DNA of 64,000 nucleotides, from the NCBI RefSeq assembly GCF_900446255.1, contig NZ_UIGI01000001.1:2196763-2260762 (forward strand), given 5' to 3'. The notes beneath the pieces are model-generated. The model was not told where the DNA came from, searched no databases, and was given only the letters and a program-made list of their open reading frames with translations. Positions within the stretch are counted from its first letter, which is position 1, and each line of letters starts with the position of its first letter. Below, piece by piece: positions 17,696 to 28,702 of this stretch. The stretch is from Buttiauxella agrestis (GTDB lineage: Bacteria > Pseudomonadota > Gammaproteobacteria > Enterobacterales > Enterobacteriaceae). A program made the translations under genes and the position numbers.

Positions 17696-18604
17696 ATGCA
17701 AAGCAAGAATGGGATCCCCGATTCACGTAATAAAACCCACTCCGATGCTTATCCATCGCCACCATTTGAACATCAGAAGCAGCCATTTCCGGGGCTTGCC
17801 AAAAACATGATCCCCGTCCCCGATCACGGTGAAACATCCTATAAAGGCAGCGACAGACTTATTGGGCGCAAGGCGTTAATCACCGGCGGAGATTCGGGTA
17901 TCGGGCGGGCCGTAGCCATTGCCTTTGCTCGTGAAGGGGCCGATGTAGCGATTAATTATCTGCCTGAGGAAGAGGAAGATGCCGTTGAAGTGATTGCGCT
18001 GATTCGCGCCGAGGGATGTAAGGCCGTCGCCATTCCGGGCGATATCCGCAACGAAGCGTTTTGCCAGCAACTGGTGACGCAGGCCGCGCAGGAACTGGGC
18101 GGATTAGATTTGCTGATTAACAACGCAGGTCGTCAACAGTTCTGTGAATCCATCAAAGACCTCACGACTGAAGCGTTTGATGCCACCTTCAAAACCAATG
18201 TGTACGCCATGTTCTGGATAACCAAAGCGGCGCTGAGCTATCTGCCACGCGGTGCGGCAATCATTAATACCGCGTCCGTGCAGGCTTATCTACCCAGTGA
18301 TAATTTGCTTGATTACTCTCAGACCAAGGCCGCGATTGTGGCATTCACCAAATCCCTCGCGAAGCAGCTCGCACCCGAGGGGATTCGGGTCAATGCTGTT
18401 GCACCAGGCCCGTACTGGACGGTTTTACAGTGCAGTGGCGGACAGCCGCAGGAAAAAATTGAAAAGTTTGGCGCTTCCGCACCGCTTGGGCGCCCAGGCC
18501 AACCGGCGGAAATTGCGTCACTTTATGTGACGTTTGCTTCGCCGGAATCCAGCTTTACCTCAGGGCAGGTCTGGTGTTCAGATGGTGGGACTGGCACGCT
18601 GTAA
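17696..18604 (+). CDS. SDR family oxidoreductase (YghA-like)
   Basis: This 302-aa protein is a short-chain dehydrogenase with an N-terminal extension of about 50 residues, as in E. coli YghA and the Bacillus general stress protein 39 group. The cofactor motif GGDSGIG is at residues 64-70, NNAG at 142-145, catalytic Ser194 and the Y207-x3-K211 pair. The N-terminal extension carries FPGLAKNMIPVPDHGE, typical of this subgroup. AGGAG lies 6 bp before the ATG. It has its own terminators on both sides, so it is monocistronic. The substrate is unknown. Confidence 0.88.
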   Translation: MQSKNGIPDSRNKTHSDAYPSPPFEHQKQPFPGLAKNMIPVPDHGETSYKGSDRLIGRKALITGGDSGIGRAVAIAFAREGADVAINYLPEEEEDAVEVIALIRAEGCKAVAIPGDIRNEAFCQQLVTQAAQELGGLDLLINNAGRQQFCESIKDLTTEAFDATFKTNVYAMFWITKAALSYLPRGAAIINTASVQAYLPSDNLLDYSQTKAAIVAFTKSLAKQLAPEGIRVNAVAPGPYWTVLQCSGGQPQEKIEKFGASAPLGRPGQPAEIASLYVTFASPESSFTSGQVWCSDGGTGTL

Positions 18605-18634
18605 TGCGTGAATGAGCAAAGCGTTAAATGTTTC

Positions 18635-18662
18635 GAGGCACCCCATGGGGTGCCTCTTTTAT
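18635..18662. terminator. Bidirectional terminator between convergent genes
   Basis: GAGGCACCCC and GGGGTGCCTC form a perfect 10-bp stem around AT and are followed by TTTTAT. It lies between the SDR gene (plus) and yicL (minus). Confidence 0.88.
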
Positions 18663-18673
18663 ATGTGTGTTTT

Positions 18674-19582
18674 TTACGCCTGATGGGTGATGACGCGACG
18701 GCGTGAGTCGAGGGAAATCAGAATAACTGAAGATAAAATCATCAGGGTGCCCAGCCAGTCGGAAACCGTAAAAGTAATGCCCAGCAATAATAGCGAAAGG
18801 AACGTGCTGCTTAACGGTTCGGTGCAACTCAAAATGCTGGCCTTCGGCCCGCCAATAAGCTGAGCACCTTTTAAATAGAGGCTGAAAGTGAGTGACGTTC
18901 CGATAACCACCAGATAGAAAAAGGCCAACAGCACATTTCCGGTTATCACAAAGTCGCCGCCCTGGCCGGCATAAAATGGCAGGAGCATCGCGCCGCCGAT
19001 TAACATACTCCAGCCGACAATCGGCAGGGTGCCGTACCGGGCGATTAAACGCGAAGGCCAGGTGGTGTAAAACGCGGCGGCGAAAGCTGAGGCAATCCCC
19101 CAGAATAATGCGCCACCGGAAATCGTGAGCGACGTCGGGTCGCCATGGGTCACTAATAAAAAGGTGCCCAGCAATGAGGTGCCAATTGCCGCAAAAACCA
19201 ATATGCCGGGGCGAGATTTTCGCACCAGCGAGAACCAGGCCACGATAATGGTAGGGGATAAAAACTGGAGTACAGTGGCGGTAGCCGCGTTGGATTTTTC
19301 AATGGTCATCAGGAAGGTGAGTTGCACGGCCAGCGCACCCACCAGGGAGAACACCAGCAGGCTGATGGCATCCTGGCGGTTTTTGAAAATGCGGAAAATC
19401 GTCTCGCCCTGAATAAAGGACAGCGTCAGCAAAATTAACCCGGCAAACAACAGGCGCGTCATCGTTAAAAACTGCGATGACATCTGGCTCTGCTCCATAA
19501 TGTATTGCGCGCAAACCCCAGAACTTCCCCACAAAATCGCTGCCGTTAAGACGTTCAGCGCACCTCTTTTACTCGAACCCAC
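18674..19582 (-). CDS. yicL: EamA/DMT family inner-membrane transporter (YicL)
   Basis: This 302-aa protein has about ten hydrophobic segments in two EamA repeats: [20 protein letters not shown] at the start of the first and [21 protein letters not shown] at the start of the second. [21 protein letters not shown] and [25 protein letters not shown] are close to E. coli YicL. It belongs to the drug/metabolite transporter superfamily; the exported compound is unknown. It is convergent with the SDR gene and lies downstream of eptA on the same strand. Confidence 0.9.
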   Translation of the reverse strand: MGSSKRGALNVLTAAILWGSSGVCAQYIMEQSQMSSQFLTMTRLLFAGLILLTLSFIQGETIFRIFKNRQDAISLLVFSLVGALAVQLTFLMTIEKSNAATATVLQFLSPTIIVAWFSLVRKSRPGILVFAAIGTSLLGTFLLVTHGDPTSLTISGGALFWGIASAFAAAFYTTWPSRLIARYGTLPIVGWSMLIGGAMLLPFYAGQGGDFVITGNVLLAFFYLVVIGTSLTFSLYLKGAQLIGGPKASILSCTEPLSSTFLSLLLLGITFTVSDWLGTLMILSSVILISLDSRRRVITHQA

Positions 19583-19653
19583 TTGATTTACCCATGCTAT
19601 TTTTTGCCGAAATCATAGCATGAGTCATAAAAAAGCTTTTCAGTGATTGTGCA

Positions 19654-21273
19654 TTAACTCCGGCATCCGCGGAATATATCCTGGTCGGGTTTATAAACGC
19701 TGGTGCTAATATCCCAAAGCCCCAGTACCGACGAGAACAAATTGTCGTGGGAATAAGCATTCTTGAGCGCGTTATTTTGCAGGCACGTCATATTGATGTG
19801 CTTCTGGGCAATAAAGCCGGGGGACATCCACACTTGCATTGGAATATGCGTTTGTTCCTCAGGCGCAATTTTGTACGGGGTGCCGTGCAGGTATAAACCT
19901 TTTTCGCCTAATGATTCGCCGTGGTCGGAAACGTAAATCAGCACGGTGTTGTAGCGGTCGCTGTATTGTTTGAGCTTTTCAATCATTTGGGCCATCACAC
20001 GGTCGGTATTACGGATGGTGTTGTCGTAGGAATTGACGAGCTGTTCCTGGGTGCAGTTTTCAATATCGCTGCGTGCACATTCCGGCATGTAATGGCGTTG
20101 ATCCGCAGGATAACGCTGGAAATAGGTTGGGCCGTGACTGCCAATTAAGTGGAATGTCAGCATTTTATCGCCTGCCATTTTAGAAATATCCTGATCGATA
20201 TTGTCCAGCAGCACTTCGTCATAGCAGGTTTGCCCATCACAAAGTTTTGGGTCGGCAGTCGGCTTAATCTCGATAGTCGGGATGCGCGTGCACGCCCCTT
20301 TACAGCCACCGTCATTATCCTTCCAGAGCATTGAAACGCCCGTTTTGCGCACCACATCGAGAAGACCTTCGCTGTTGGCGGCTCTTTTGTGGGAGTACTC
20401 GGTGCGATTCATATCTGAGAACATGCACGGCACAGAGACTGCGGTGGCGGTGCCACAAGAATGTACATTGGCAAAGGAAATAACGCCGCCAATCTGGCTT
20501 GTGAAGGCGTTGGTATCACGTGAATAGCCATTCATGGAGAAGTTTTTGCTGCGCGCCGTTTCCCCAATCACCAGGAACATCAGCGTCGGTTTATCTGCAC
20601 TGGCTACACGTTTGGCGTCATCACCCAGCGTCTGGAACGGTTCTTTGGTCGTAAAGTACGTGTCTTTCACATAGCCAAAGGTGCTGTAAACGTAGTTGGT
20701 CGGGATAATTTCTTTGTTTAACGTGGAGTTATTGCGGCCCACGGAAGCGTAATCCTGGTAATAGAGCGCGGCCACACCGGCGATAAGCGCCAGTGACGCC
20801 ACCATCGACAGGGCGCGCCAGGCCACACCTTTATACCATTTCGATGGGTACTCAATTTTTATCAAAAACAGCAAGACAGCCGGAAGAACCCCAGTCAGTA
20901 ACAACCACAAAATGATCGAGCCGTTCAGGTAGGAATGGGCTTCTTGCGGGTTGGTTTCAACGATGTTCTGGATCATCGATTGATCAAACATCACTTTATA
21001 CTTAAGCGTCGAATAACTGACCATCGACCCGGTAATCAGCAGCACCGCAAAGAACGGTTTGAGCAGATAACGGATAGAGAAGGGCATAAAGACGAAGTTG
21101 AGCGCGGCTACCAGGACAAACGGGATGGAGATAACAAAACCCGCTTTATCATGCTCAAGATGCGACAAAATATCGTAAAAATGCAGCAGCACGGGCCAGT
21201 TGAGTAAGAAGGCAAAAACCATCGCCAATAGTAAAACCAGTGGGATAACTTTCATCCTGAAAAGTACAGGCAT
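19654..21273 (-). CDS. eptA: Lipid A phosphoethanolamine transferase EptA
   Basis: This 539-aa inner-membrane enzyme transfers phosphoethanolamine to lipid A phosphates, lowering surface charge and polymyxin binding. Five N-terminal membrane segments are followed by a periplasmic sulfatase-fold domain. The zinc ligand Glu238 is in VIGETARSKN; the nucleophile Thr277 is in SCGTATAVSVPC between two Cys; the metal-binding Asp-His lies in SDHGESLGEKGLYLHGTP. All expected catalytic residues are present. In E. coli eptA lies with basRS, but here it is divergent from arnB and shares one PmrA-box region. A GGAG site precedes the first ATG. Confidence 0.95.
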   Translation of the reverse strand: MPVLFRMKVIPLVLLLAMVFAFLLNWPVLLHFYDILSHLEHDKAGFVISIPFVLVAALNFVFMPFSIRYLLKPFFAVLLITGSMVSYSTLKYKVMFDQSMIQNIVETNPQEAHSYLNGSIILWLLLTGVLPAVLLFLIKIEYPSKWYKGVAWRALSMVASLALIAGVAALYYQDYASVGRNNSTLNKEIIPTNYVYSTFGYVKDTYFTTKEPFQTLGDDAKRVASADKPTLMFLVIGETARSKNFSMNGYSRDTNAFTSQIGGVISFANVHSCGTATAVSVPCMFSDMNRTEYSHKRAANSEGLLDVVRKTGVSMLWKDNDGGCKGACTRIPTIEIKPTADPKLCDGQTCYDEVLLDNIDQDISKMAGDKMLTFHLIGSHGPTYFQRYPADQRHYMPECARSDIENCTQEQLVNSYDNTIRNTDRVMAQMIEKLKQYSDRYNTVLIYVSDHGESLGEKGLYLHGTPYKIAPEEQTHIPMQVWMSPGFIAQKHINMTCLQNNALKNAYSHDNLFSSVLGLWDISTSVYKPDQDIFRGCRS

Positions 21274-21391
21274 TTACATCTCCAACGATATTGTTTTTTA
21301 GCTAAAAAAAGGAATTAACAAATTTGCAAACAAGTTTTTTGACGTGACTATTTGCGCCTGCAAATTACGAAAGGAATTATTTACCCCGAAC

Positions 21392-21408
21392 CTTAATTTA
21401 ACCTTAAT
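21392..21408. promoter_or_regulatory. PmrA (BasR) box between eptA and arnB
   Basis: CTTAAT-TTAAC-CTTAAT matches the PmrA direct-repeat consensus (two CTTAAT half-sites separated by 5 bp) exactly when read toward arnB. Read toward eptA it gives ATTAAG-N5-ATTAAG, a weaker match. It lies 119 bp from eptA and 311 bp from arnB. Control by the PmrAB two-component system is the established mode for both genes in related bacteria. Confidence 0.88.
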
Positions 21409-21571
21409 GTTGCCCTTCTAAATTTTCACTGTGATTCCGTCCATCTTAATATTGAGCTAAGGAATCTCTGCCATGATGGTTTTGTTTTAATCCGGTTTAA
21501 TTTGGCGCGCAGTAACGCAATCGTGTTGCGCTTTCATTTAATTAACCTGGCTCATGATTAAAAAAACCATA

Positions 21572-21698
21572 TATACCCGTCATACTTCAAGTTGCATGTG
21601 CGTTGGCTTTCCTCGCTCACCCCAGTCACTTACTTAAGTAAGCTCCCGGGGATTCACTGCGTCGCCGCCTTCCTGCAACTCGAATTATTTTGGGTATA
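21572..21698. repeat. ERIC element (127 bp) in the arn operon leader
   Basis: The 127-bp imperfect palindrome begins TATACCC and ends GGGTATA and contains both conserved ERIC core segments: CGCTCACCCCAGTCACTTAC and AAGCTCCCGGGGATTCAC. The length equals that of a full ERIC unit. It ends 20 bp before the arnB ATG and lies downstream of the PmrA box, so it should be transcribed as part of the arn leader RNA and can fold into a long hairpin. Confidence 0.95.
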
Positions 21699-21718
21699 GA
21701 TAATTACAGGGATATCCA

Positions 21719-22858
21719 ATGAGTGAATTTCTGCCTTTCTCACGTCCTGCGATGGGACCAGAAGAAATCAACGCAGTGAGTGAAGTTTTGCAGTCTGGTT
21801 GGATAACAACTGGCCCTAAAAATCAGGCACTTGAACAGGCATTTTGCGAGTTAACCGGCAATAAGCATGCGATTGCGGTGAGCTCTGCAACGGCGGGTAT
21901 GCATGTCGCATTGATGGCGCTGGGCATTGGGGCGGGCGATGAAGTGATCACGCCGTCGCTGACCTGGGTTTCCACCCTGAATATGATTGTATTGCTTGGT
22001 GGCGAACCGGTGATGATTGATGTTGACCGCGATACGTTGATGGTCACGGCGCAGGCGATTGAAGCCGCGATTACTCCCCGCACCCGCGCCATTATCCCGG
22101 TTCATTACGCCGGGGCGCCGGTGGATATCGACGCCATCCGTGCGGTGGGCGAACGCCACGGGATCCCTGTGATTGAAGATGCTGCGCACGCTGCGGGAAC
22201 TCACTACAAAGGCAAACATGTTGGCGACAAGGGAACGGCGATTTTCTCCTTCCACGCCATCAAAAACATAACCTGCGCAGAAGGCGGGTTGATTGTTACC
22301 GATGATGAGCAACTGGCGAATAAAATGCGCAGCCTGAAGTTCCACGGCCTGGGCGTTGATGCGTTCGACCGCCAGACGCTGGGGCGTGCACCGCAGGCGG
22401 AAGTTATCTCGCCGGGCTACAAATACAACCTCGCGGATATTAATGCGGCCATTGCGTTGGTGCAGTTAAAAAAACTCGAACAAAACAACGCGCGCCGTAC
22501 TGAAATAGCTGAACGTTATTTAAGTGAATTAGTGAATATGCCTTATTTACCGCTTATTCACCCGAGTTGGGCACATAAACATGCCTGGCATCTTTTTATT
22601 CTGCGCATAGATGAAACTCGCTGTGGAATTTCCCGTAATGAATTCATGGATGCTTTAAAAGCAAAAGGGATGGGGACAGGACTGCATTTCAGAGCCGCGC
22701 ACACACAAAAATATTACCGCGAGCGTTATTCCACTCTTTCGTTGCCCGATACCGAATGGAATAGCGAACGTATTTGTTCCATTCCGTTATTCCCAACGAT
22801 GACCGATGACGATGTGACTCGCGTAATTACCGCCTTACGTGAAGTAGCAGGAAAATAA
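21719..22858 (+). CDS. arnB: UDP-4-amino-4-deoxy-L-arabinose aminotransferase ArnB
   Basis: This 379-aa PLP-dependent enzyme of the DegT/DnrJ/EryC1 family makes UDP-L-Ara4N from the 4-keto sugar, with glutamate as donor. The PLP lysine is Lys182 in [15 protein letters not shown]. Other family motifs are [11 protein letters not shown] at the N-terminus, [11 protein letters not shown], the [10 protein letters not shown] aspartate, and [18 protein letters not shown]. It opens the seven-gene arn operon, has AGGGA upstream of its ATG, and starts 20 bp after the ERIC element. Confidence 0.96.
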   Translation: MSEFLPFSRPAMGPEEINAVSEVLQSGWITTGPKNQALEQAFCELTGNKHAIAVSSATAGMHVALMALGIGAGDEVITPSLTWVSTLNMIVLLGGEPVMIDVDRDTLMVTAQAIEAAITPRTRAIIPVHYAGAPVDIDAIRAVGERHGIPVIEDAAHAAGTHYKGKHVGDKGTAIFSFHAIKNITCAEGGLIVTDDEQLANKMRSLKFHGLGVDAFDRQTLGRAPQAEVISPGYKYNLADINAAIALVQLKKLEQNNARRTEIAERYLSELVNMPYLPLIHPSWAHKHAWHLFILRIDETRCGISRNEFMDALKAKGMGTGLHFRAAHTQKYYRERYSTLSLPDTEWNSERICSIPLFPTMTDDDVTRVITALREVAGK

Positions 22859-22859
22859 T

Positions 22860-23843
22860 ATGACCAAACCAGAAGTAATCCGCAAAGTTTCTGTCGTGAT
22901 CCCGGTTTATAACGAGCAGGAAAGTTTGCCCGAGCTTATCAGACGAACCACGGCTGCCTGCGAAACCCTGGGTAAAGATTACGAAATTCTGCTGGTGGAT
23001 GACGGCAGCACGGATAACTCGGCAGAGATGTTGAGCGATGCTGCTGAAGCACCCGGCAGCCATGTTGTCGCGGTTTTACTCAACCGAAATTACGGCCAGC
23101 ACAACGCCATTATGGCCGGTTTTAGCCATGTCACCGGGGATTTAATTGTCACCCTTGATGCGGATCTGCAAAACCCGCCGGAAGAGATCCCGCGCCTGGT
23201 CGCCAAAGCCGATGAAGGGTACGACGTGGTCGGCACCGTGCGCCAGAACCGCCAGGACACCTGGTTTCGCAAGCGCGCATCGCGTGTGATTAACCGTCTG
23301 ATTCAAAGCACCACCGGTAAAGCGATGGGCGATTATGGCTGCATGTTGCGTGCTTATCGCCGCCACATTATCGACGCCATGCTGCATTGCCACGAACGCA
23401 GCACTTTTATTCCCATTCTCGCCAATACCTTCGCGCGTAAAGCGGTTGAGATCCCTGTGCATCACGCCGAGCGTGAGTTTGGTGAATCGAAATACAGCTT
23501 TATGCGCCTGATTAATTTGATGTACGACCTGGTCACCTGCCTGACGACCACGCCGCTGCGCATGCTCAGCGTGTTCGGCAGCATCATTGCGGTGCTGGGT
23601 TTTGCGCTTTCGGTATTGCTGGTGGTGTTACGTCTTGCCTTCGGGCCGCAATGGGCGGCGGAAGGGGTCTTCATGCTGTTTGCGGTGCTGTTTATGTTTA
23701 TCGGTGCGCAGTTTGTCGGCATGGGCCTGTTAGGGGAATACATCGGCCGAATATATACCGATGTCCGTGCTCGCCCCCGTTACTTTATTCAGCGCGTCGT
23801 TAGCCGCGACTGTGTTTCAACTTCAGAGGAAAATCAGCAATGA
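22860..23843 (+). CDS. arnC: Undecaprenyl-phosphate 4-deoxy-4-formamido-L-arabinose transferase ArnC
   Basis: This 327-aa family-2 glycosyltransferase moves the formylated sugar from UDP to undecaprenyl phosphate on the cytoplasmic face of the inner membrane. The catalytic domain shows [16 protein letters not shown], the nucleotide-binding VDDGSTDNS and the metal-binding [13 protein letters not shown]. Two C-terminal transmembrane segments lie at about residues 235-295. It starts 1 bp after the arnB stop and its stop overlaps arnA by 4 bp. Confidence 0.96.
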   Translation: MTKPEVIRKVSVVIPVYNEQESLPELIRRTTAACETLGKDYEILLVDDGSTDNSAEMLSDAAEAPGSHVVAVLLNRNYGQHNAIMAGFSHVTGDLIVTLDADLQNPPEEIPRLVAKADEGYDVVGTVRQNRQDTWFRKRASRVINRLIQSTTGKAMGDYGCMLRAYRRHIIDAMLHCHERSTFIPILANTFARKAVEIPVHHAEREFGESKYSFMRLINLMYDLVTCLTTTPLRMLSVFGSIIAVLGFALSVLLVVLRLAFGPQWAAEGVFMLFAVLFMFIGAQFVGMGLLGEYIGRIYTDVRARPRYFIQRVVSRDCVSTSEENQQ

Positions 23844-25822
23844 AAGCTGTCGTATTTGCTTATCACGATATGGGGTGCGCCGGTGTTAATGCCCTGGTTG
23901 CTGCCGGTTATGACATCACGGCGATTTATACCCATCCAGACTCACCTGCTGAAAATCATTTCTTTGGCTCAGTGGCGCGAACGGCAGCGGAGCACGGTAT
24001 TCCGGTTTACGCACCTGACGATGTGAATCACCCGCTGTGGGTGGATCGTATCAAGTCGGCGCAACCGGATGTGATTTTCTCTTTCTATTACCGCAACTTG
24101 CTAAACGATGAAATTTTAAATAGCGCCTCCGTTGGCGCATTTAACCTGCATGGCTCATTGTTACCTGCGTACCGTGGCCGCGCGCCGCTGAACTGGGCGC
24201 TAGTCAATGGTGAAACTGAAACAGGCGTCACGCTGCATCGTATGGTCAGCCGTGCTGATGCCGGAGCGATTGTGGCGCAGCATCCCGTAGCGATTGCGGC
24301 GACGGATACGGCGTTAACGCTGCACCATAAATTGACGGAAGCGGCGTCTGACCTGTTGGACGATATGCTGCCGGTTATCAAAACCGGGCATTTCCCGCAG
24401 GTTGAACAAGACCACAGCAAAGCGACGGTTTTTGGCCGCCGCACGCCACAGGACGGTTGCATTAACTGGCAATCGACCGCTCGCGAAATCAATAACCTGG
24501 TACGTGCGGTGACCGATCCATGGCCGGGTGCTTTTGGCTACGTGGGTGGCAGCAAGTTTATTGTCTGGAAATCGCGTGTGCTGGAAGGTTTGCAGGCAGC
24601 GAAAGCGGGAACCGTGTTATCAACCAGCCCATTGGTGATTGCGACCGGCGGCGGGGCGCTGGAAATCGTGACCGGGCAAACTGAAAACGGCGTCTACATG
24701 CAGGGCTCGCAACTGGCTCAAAGTCTCGGTTTAGTCGCCGGGGCATTGCTGTGCAGCAAGCCGGTGTCGGCTATTAAACGCCGCACGCGCGTGTTGATTC
24801 TTGGGGTGAACGGTTTTATCGGCAACCACCTGACCGAGCGTCTGTTGCAGGACGATAACTTCGAAGTGTATGGCCTGGATATCGGCTCTGATGCTATTAG
24901 CCGTTTCCTCGGTAATGAGCGTTTCCACTTTGTGGAAGGTGACATCAGTATTCATTCCGAGTGGATTGAATATCATATTAAAAAATGTGATGTGGTTCTG
25001 CCGCTGGTGGCGATTGCCACGCCGATTGAATACACCCGTAACCCTTTGCGCGTATTTGAGCTGGATTTTGAAGAGAACCTGAAAATTATTCGTGACTGTG
25101 TGAAATACCAGAAGCGCATTATTTTCCCGTCCACTTCAGAAGTGTATGGCATGTGCAGCGACAAAATGTTCGATGAAGATAACTCGAACCTGATCGTTGG
25201 CCCGATTAACAAACAGCGCTGGATTTACTCGGTATCCAAGCAATTGCTCGACCGTGTGATCTGGGCTTATGGCGAGAAAGAAGGTTTACGTTTCACGCTG
25301 TTCCGTCCGTTTAACTGGATGGGACCGCGCCTGGATAACCTGAATGCCGCCCGTATCGGCAGCTCGCGCGCGATTACTCAACTGATCCTTAACCTGGTGG
25401 AAGGTTCGCCGATTAAGCTGATTGATGGTGGGCGTCAAAAGCGTTGTTTCACCGATATTAGCGACGGTATCGAAGCGTTGTTCCGCATTATTGAGAACAA
25501 AGACGCTAACTGCGACGGGCAAATCATCAATATTGGCAACCCGGATAACGAAGCGAGCATTAAAGAATTGGCTGAAATGCTGCTGGTGAGTTTTGAAAAA
25601 CATCCGCTGCGTAACCATTTCCCTCCGTTTGCCGGTTTCCGCGAAGTGGAAAGCAGCACCTATTATGGTAAAGGTTATCAGGACGTGGAGCACCGCAAGC
25701 CGAGCATTCGTAATGCGCATCGCTTACTGAACTGGACGCCAACGGTGGAGATGGAAAAAACCGTTGACGAGACCCTGGATTTCTTCCTTAAAACTGTTGA
25801 ACTGACGGAACCTCAGGCATGA
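23840..25822 (+). CDS. arnA: Bifunctional UDP-L-Ara4N formyltransferase / UDP-glucuronate decarboxylase ArnA
   Basis: This 660-aa protein has the same length as E. coli ArnA. The N-terminal formyltransferase domain (about 1-300) has catalytic Asn102, His104 and Asp140, with [20 protein letters not shown]. The C-terminal dehydrogenase/decarboxylase domain (about 315-660) starts with the NAD motif [10 protein letters not shown] and carries the catalytic STSEVYG and YSVSKQLLD segments. It both starts the pathway (oxidative decarboxylation of UDP-glucuronate) and formylates UDP-L-Ara4N. It overlaps arnC and arnD by 4 bp each (ATGA). Confidence 0.96.
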   Translation: MKAVVFAYHDMGCAGVNALVAAGYDITAIYTHPDSPAENHFFGSVARTAAEHGIPVYAPDDVNHPLWVDRIKSAQPDVIFSFYYRNLLNDEILNSASVGAFNLHGSLLPAYRGRAPLNWALVNGETETGVTLHRMVSRADAGAIVAQHPVAIAATDTALTLHHKLTEAASDLLDDMLPVIKTGHFPQVEQDHSKATVFGRRTPQDGCINWQSTAREINNLVRAVTDPWPGAFGYVGGSKFIVWKSRVLEGLQAAKAGTVLSTSPLVIATGGGALEIVTGQTENGVYMQGSQLAQSLGLVAGALLCSKPVSAIKRRTRVLILGVNGFIGNHLTERLLQDDNFEVYGLDIGSDAISRFLGNERFHFVEGDISIHSEWIEYHIKKCDVVLPLVAIATPIEYTRNPLRVFELDFEENLKIIRDCVKYQKRIIFPSTSEVYGMCSDKMFDEDNSNLIVGPINKQRWIYSVSKQLLDRVIWAYGEKEGLRFTLFRPFNWMGPRLDNLNAARIGSSRAITQLILNLVEGSPIKLIDGGRQKRCFTDISDGIEALFRIIENKDANCDGQIINIGNPDNEASIKELAEMLLVSFEKHPLRNHFPPFAGFREVESSTYYGKGYQDVEHRKPSIRNAHRLLNWTPTVEMEKTVDETLDFFLKTVELTEPQA

Positions 25823-26721
25823 GAAAAGTTGGCCTGCGCATTGATGTAGATACATGGCGGGGCACCCAACAAGGGGTTCCTCATCTTCTCGAAATCTTAA
25901 GTTTGCACGGTATTCAGGCCACATTTTTCTTCAGTGTTGGGCCGGATAACATGGGCCGCCATTTGTGGCGGCTGGTGAAACCGCAATTCCTGTGGAAGAT
26001 GCTGCGCTCCAAAGCGGCATCGCTCTATGGTTGGGATATTTTATTGGCGGGAACCGCATGGCCGGGCCGGAAAATCGGCGAAGGCAATGCGGAGATCATT
26101 TCCGCTGCGGCGGATCATCATGAAGTCGGCCTGCACGCGTGGGATCACTTCGCCTGGCAAACCTGGGCAGGTGTCTGGGACCACAACCATCTCGATAAGC
26201 AAATTCGGCTTGGGATGGAGGCGTTGAGCCAGATTATCGAACAACCGGTGGCTTGCTCTGCGGTTGCGGGCTGGCGTGCTGACCAGCGTGTGGTACGGGC
26301 AAAAGAGTCTTTCGGTTTTAGCTATAACAGTGACTGCCGTGGCACCACGCCGTTTCGTCCGCTGTTACCCGATGGCAGCAGCGGGACGGTACAAATTCCG
26401 GTGACGCTCCCCACCTGGGATGAAGTGATTGGGAAAGGCGTCAGTCGCGAAGGGTATAACCGTTTTATTCTTGACCGCATCAAACAAGACGCCGGGACGC
26501 CGGTGTACACCATCCACGCTGAGGTGGAAGGGATCGTGATGCAAAACGATTTTAACGAATTGCTGGCCATGGCGGCGCTTGAAGGGATTGAATTTTGCCC
26601 ATTGAGCGAGCTGTTACCGCAGGATTTAACCACGCTGCCGTTGGGTAAAATCGTACGTGGTGTTATCCCCGGGCGGGAGGGGTGGTTGGGGTGCCAGCAA
26701 ATTATTTTGGGTATGAACTGA
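25819..26721 (+). CDS. arnD: 4-deoxy-4-formamido-L-arabinose-phosphoundecaprenol deformylase ArnD
   Basis: This 300-aa polysaccharide-deacetylase-family enzyme removes the formyl group from the undecaprenyl-linked sugar. Motif 1 is [12 protein letters not shown] with the catalytic and metal-binding Asp residues, and the metal-binding His segment is [16 protein letters not shown]. It overlaps the arnA stop by 4 bp, and its TGA shares one base with the arnT start. Confidence 0.95.
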   Translation: MRKVGLRIDVDTWRGTQQGVPHLLEILSLHGIQATFFFSVGPDNMGRHLWRLVKPQFLWKMLRSKAASLYGWDILLAGTAWPGRKIGEGNAEIISAAADHHEVGLHAWDHFAWQTWAGVWDHNHLDKQIRLGMEALSQIIEQPVACSAVAGWRADQRVVRAKESFGFSYNSDCRGTTPFRPLLPDGSSGTVQIPVTLPTWDEVIGKGVSREGYNRFILDRIKQDAGTPVYTIHAEVEGIVMQNDFNELLAMAALEGIEFCPLSELLPQDLTTLPLGKIVRGVIPGREGWLGCQQIILGMN

Positions 26722-28382
26722 TGAAGTCAGCAAAACCTGTATTTATCCTGGCGGTGTTTTTTGCTCTGTTTTACCTGTTACCCATCGAGTTCCGTGCCCT
26801 CTGGCAACCGGATGAAACGCGTTATGCGGAAATCAGTCGCGAAATGCTGGCGGCGGGTAACTGGATAATCCCGCATTTTCTGGATGTGCGTTATTTCGAA
26901 AAACCGGTCGCCGGGTACTGGATCAATAACCTCAGCCAGTTGATCTTCGGCCATACCAACTTTGCGGTGCGGTTTGGTTCGGTGTTTTCGGTAACGCTCA
27001 GTGCGTTGTTGGTTTCCTGGCTGGCGTTTCGCTTGTGGCTTGATACACGTGTCGCGGTGCTCTCAGGTGTGATTTTTCTGACCTGCCTGCTGGTTTACGG
27101 CGTCGGCACTTACGCCGTTCTCGACCCGATGATCACCCTGTGGCTGGTGGCGGCCATGTGCAGCTTCTGGCTGGCGGCCAATGCACAAACCACGGCGGGT
27201 AAGGTGGGCGGTTATCTGCTGCTGGGTGTTGCTTGCGGCATGGGCGTCATGACCAAAGGTTTTCTGGCGCTAGCGGTGCCGGTGCTGGGCGTGTTGCCGT
27301 GGGTGATTGCGCAAAAACGCTGGAAAGAAGTGTTGTTGTTTGGGCCGCTGGCCATCATCAGCGCCACGCTGATAACGTTGCCGTGGGCGCTGGCTATCGC
27401 TAAAGCGGAGCCGACTTTCTGGCACTACTTCTTTTGGGTTGAGCACATTCAGCGTTTCGCTGAAAAAGACGCCCAGCATAAAGCCCCATTCTGGTATTAC
27501 ATTCCCTTCCTGATTGCCGGATGTTTGCCGTGGGTGGCGTTATTACCGGGCGCTTTAAAACGCAGTTGGCAGGTGCGCAAACGTGAAAGCGGCTCGATCT
27601 ATTTGCTGGGCTGGGTCGTGATGCCTTTACTGTTTTTCAGTATCGCAAAAGGCAAATTACCGACCTACATTCTGCCGTGTTTTGCCCCGCTGGCGATTCT
27701 TTTGGCCCGTCATGCTACGCAATTACTGGCGACATCTCGCACGCTGAAAATTAACGGTTGGATTAACGTCATTTTTGGCACCCTATGTAGCCTCGTCGTG
27801 CTGGTGGTGTTGGCTCCGTGGGGGGGGGCAAAACATCCCGTGTATGCCAGCCAGGAAGTGTTGAAAGTGGTTCAGGCTACGGTGGCATTTGCGGTGTGGG
27901 CGTTGGTGGGGTTCATCACCACACGCAATAACGCCCGGCACTGGCAGTGGGCGGCAATTTGCCCGCTGGGTATTGCGTTGTTAGTCGGCGGTGTTATTCC
28001 CGCTAAGGTTATCGACTCCAAGCACCCGCAGGCATTTATCAATGTGGTTCGCCCGCAGCTGGAGAGCAGCCGTTATATTCTTGCCGACAGCGTAGGCGTT
28101 GGTGCAGGTGTTGCCTGGGAGTTAAAACGTGATGATATTACGCTTTATGCCAAACCCGGCGAGCTGGATTATGGCCTGAAGAATTTTGCTGATGCGAAAG
28201 ATAACTTTGTCTCGCGTGAAGATTTTGCGCACTGGCTCGCGGTTCATCGTAAAGAAGGGAATGTGTCGCTGGTGATGCTGATGTCCAAAGACACATTGCC
28301 TGAAGACCATGACGTCCCCACGCCGGATAACCTTTATCGCAAAGGGCGCTTTGTGCTCTTCTTCTACGAAAAAACGCCATGA
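26721..28382 (+). CDS. arnT: Undecaprenyl phosphate-alpha-L-Ara4N transferase ArnT
   Basis: This 553-aa inner-membrane glycosyltransferase (GT83) transfers L-Ara4N to lipid A on the periplasmic side. The N-terminal loop [20 protein letters not shown] carries the acidic catalytic residues of the family, followed by FEKPVAGYW and about a dozen membrane segments. I start it at the ATG overlapping the arnD stop (TGATG) rather than an upstream in-frame Met inside arnD, because that gives the family N-terminus MKSAKPVF. It overlaps arnE by 4 bp. Confidence 0.95.
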   Translation: MKSAKPVFILAVFFALFYLLPIEFRALWQPDETRYAEISREMLAAGNWIIPHFLDVRYFEKPVAGYWINNLSQLIFGHTNFAVRFGSVFSVTLSALLVSWLAFRLWLDTRVAVLSGVIFLTCLLVYGVGTYAVLDPMITLWLVAAMCSFWLAANAQTTAGKVGGYLLLGVACGMGVMTKGFLALAVPVLGVLPWVIAQKRWKEVLLFGPLAIISATLITLPWALAIAKAEPTFWHYFFWVEHIQRFAEKDAQHKAPFWYYIPFLIAGCLPWVALLPGALKRSWQVRKRESGSIYLLGWVVMPLLFFSIAKGKLPTYILPCFAPLAILLARHATQLLATSRTLKINGWINVIFGTLCSLVVLVVLAPWGGAKHPVYASQEVLKVVQATVAFAVWALVGFITTRNNARHWQWAAICPLGIALLVGGVIPAKVIDSKHPQAFINVVRPQLESSRYILADSVGVGAGVAWELKRDDITLYAKPGELDYGLKNFADAKDNFVSREDFAHWLAVHRKEGNVSLVMLMSKDTLPEDHDVPTPDNLYRKGRFVLFFYEKTP

Positions 28383-28702
28383 GTTATCTGCTAATCGTAT
28401 TGGCCAGTTTATTGAGTTGTGGTGGTCAGCTTTGCCAGAAACAGGCCACCTGGCGGCCTGGTCGTCGCCACTTGCTCTGCTGGCTGGCATTGAGCGTTTT
28501 ACTGCTCGGCTGCGCGATGTTGCTGTGGTTGTTAGTGTTACAACGCATTCCGGTCAGCGTGGCTTACCCGATGTTGAGCCTGAATTTTATCTTTATTACC
28601 TTTGCCGCACGTTTCATCTGGCATGAGCCTGTTTCAGTGCGCCACTGGCTCGGTGTAGTGCTGATTATTGCAGGTATTTCTATTCTCGGGGGTGCCACCT
28701 GA
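28379..28702 (+). CDS. arnE: Undecaprenyl-phosphate-L-Ara4N flippase subunit ArnE
   Basis: This 107-aa small multidrug resistance-type protein has four hydrophobic segments, starting [22 protein letters not shown] and with [20 protein letters not shown]. With ArnF it flips the lipid-linked aminoarabinose across the inner membrane. Its start overlaps arnT by 4 bp and its stop shares one base with the arnF start. Confidence 0.93.
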   Translation: MSYLLIVLASLLSCGGQLCQKQATWRPGRRHLLCWLALSVLLLGCAMLLWLLVLQRIPVSVAYPMLSLNFIFITFAARFIWHEPVSVRHWLGVVLIIAGISILGGAT

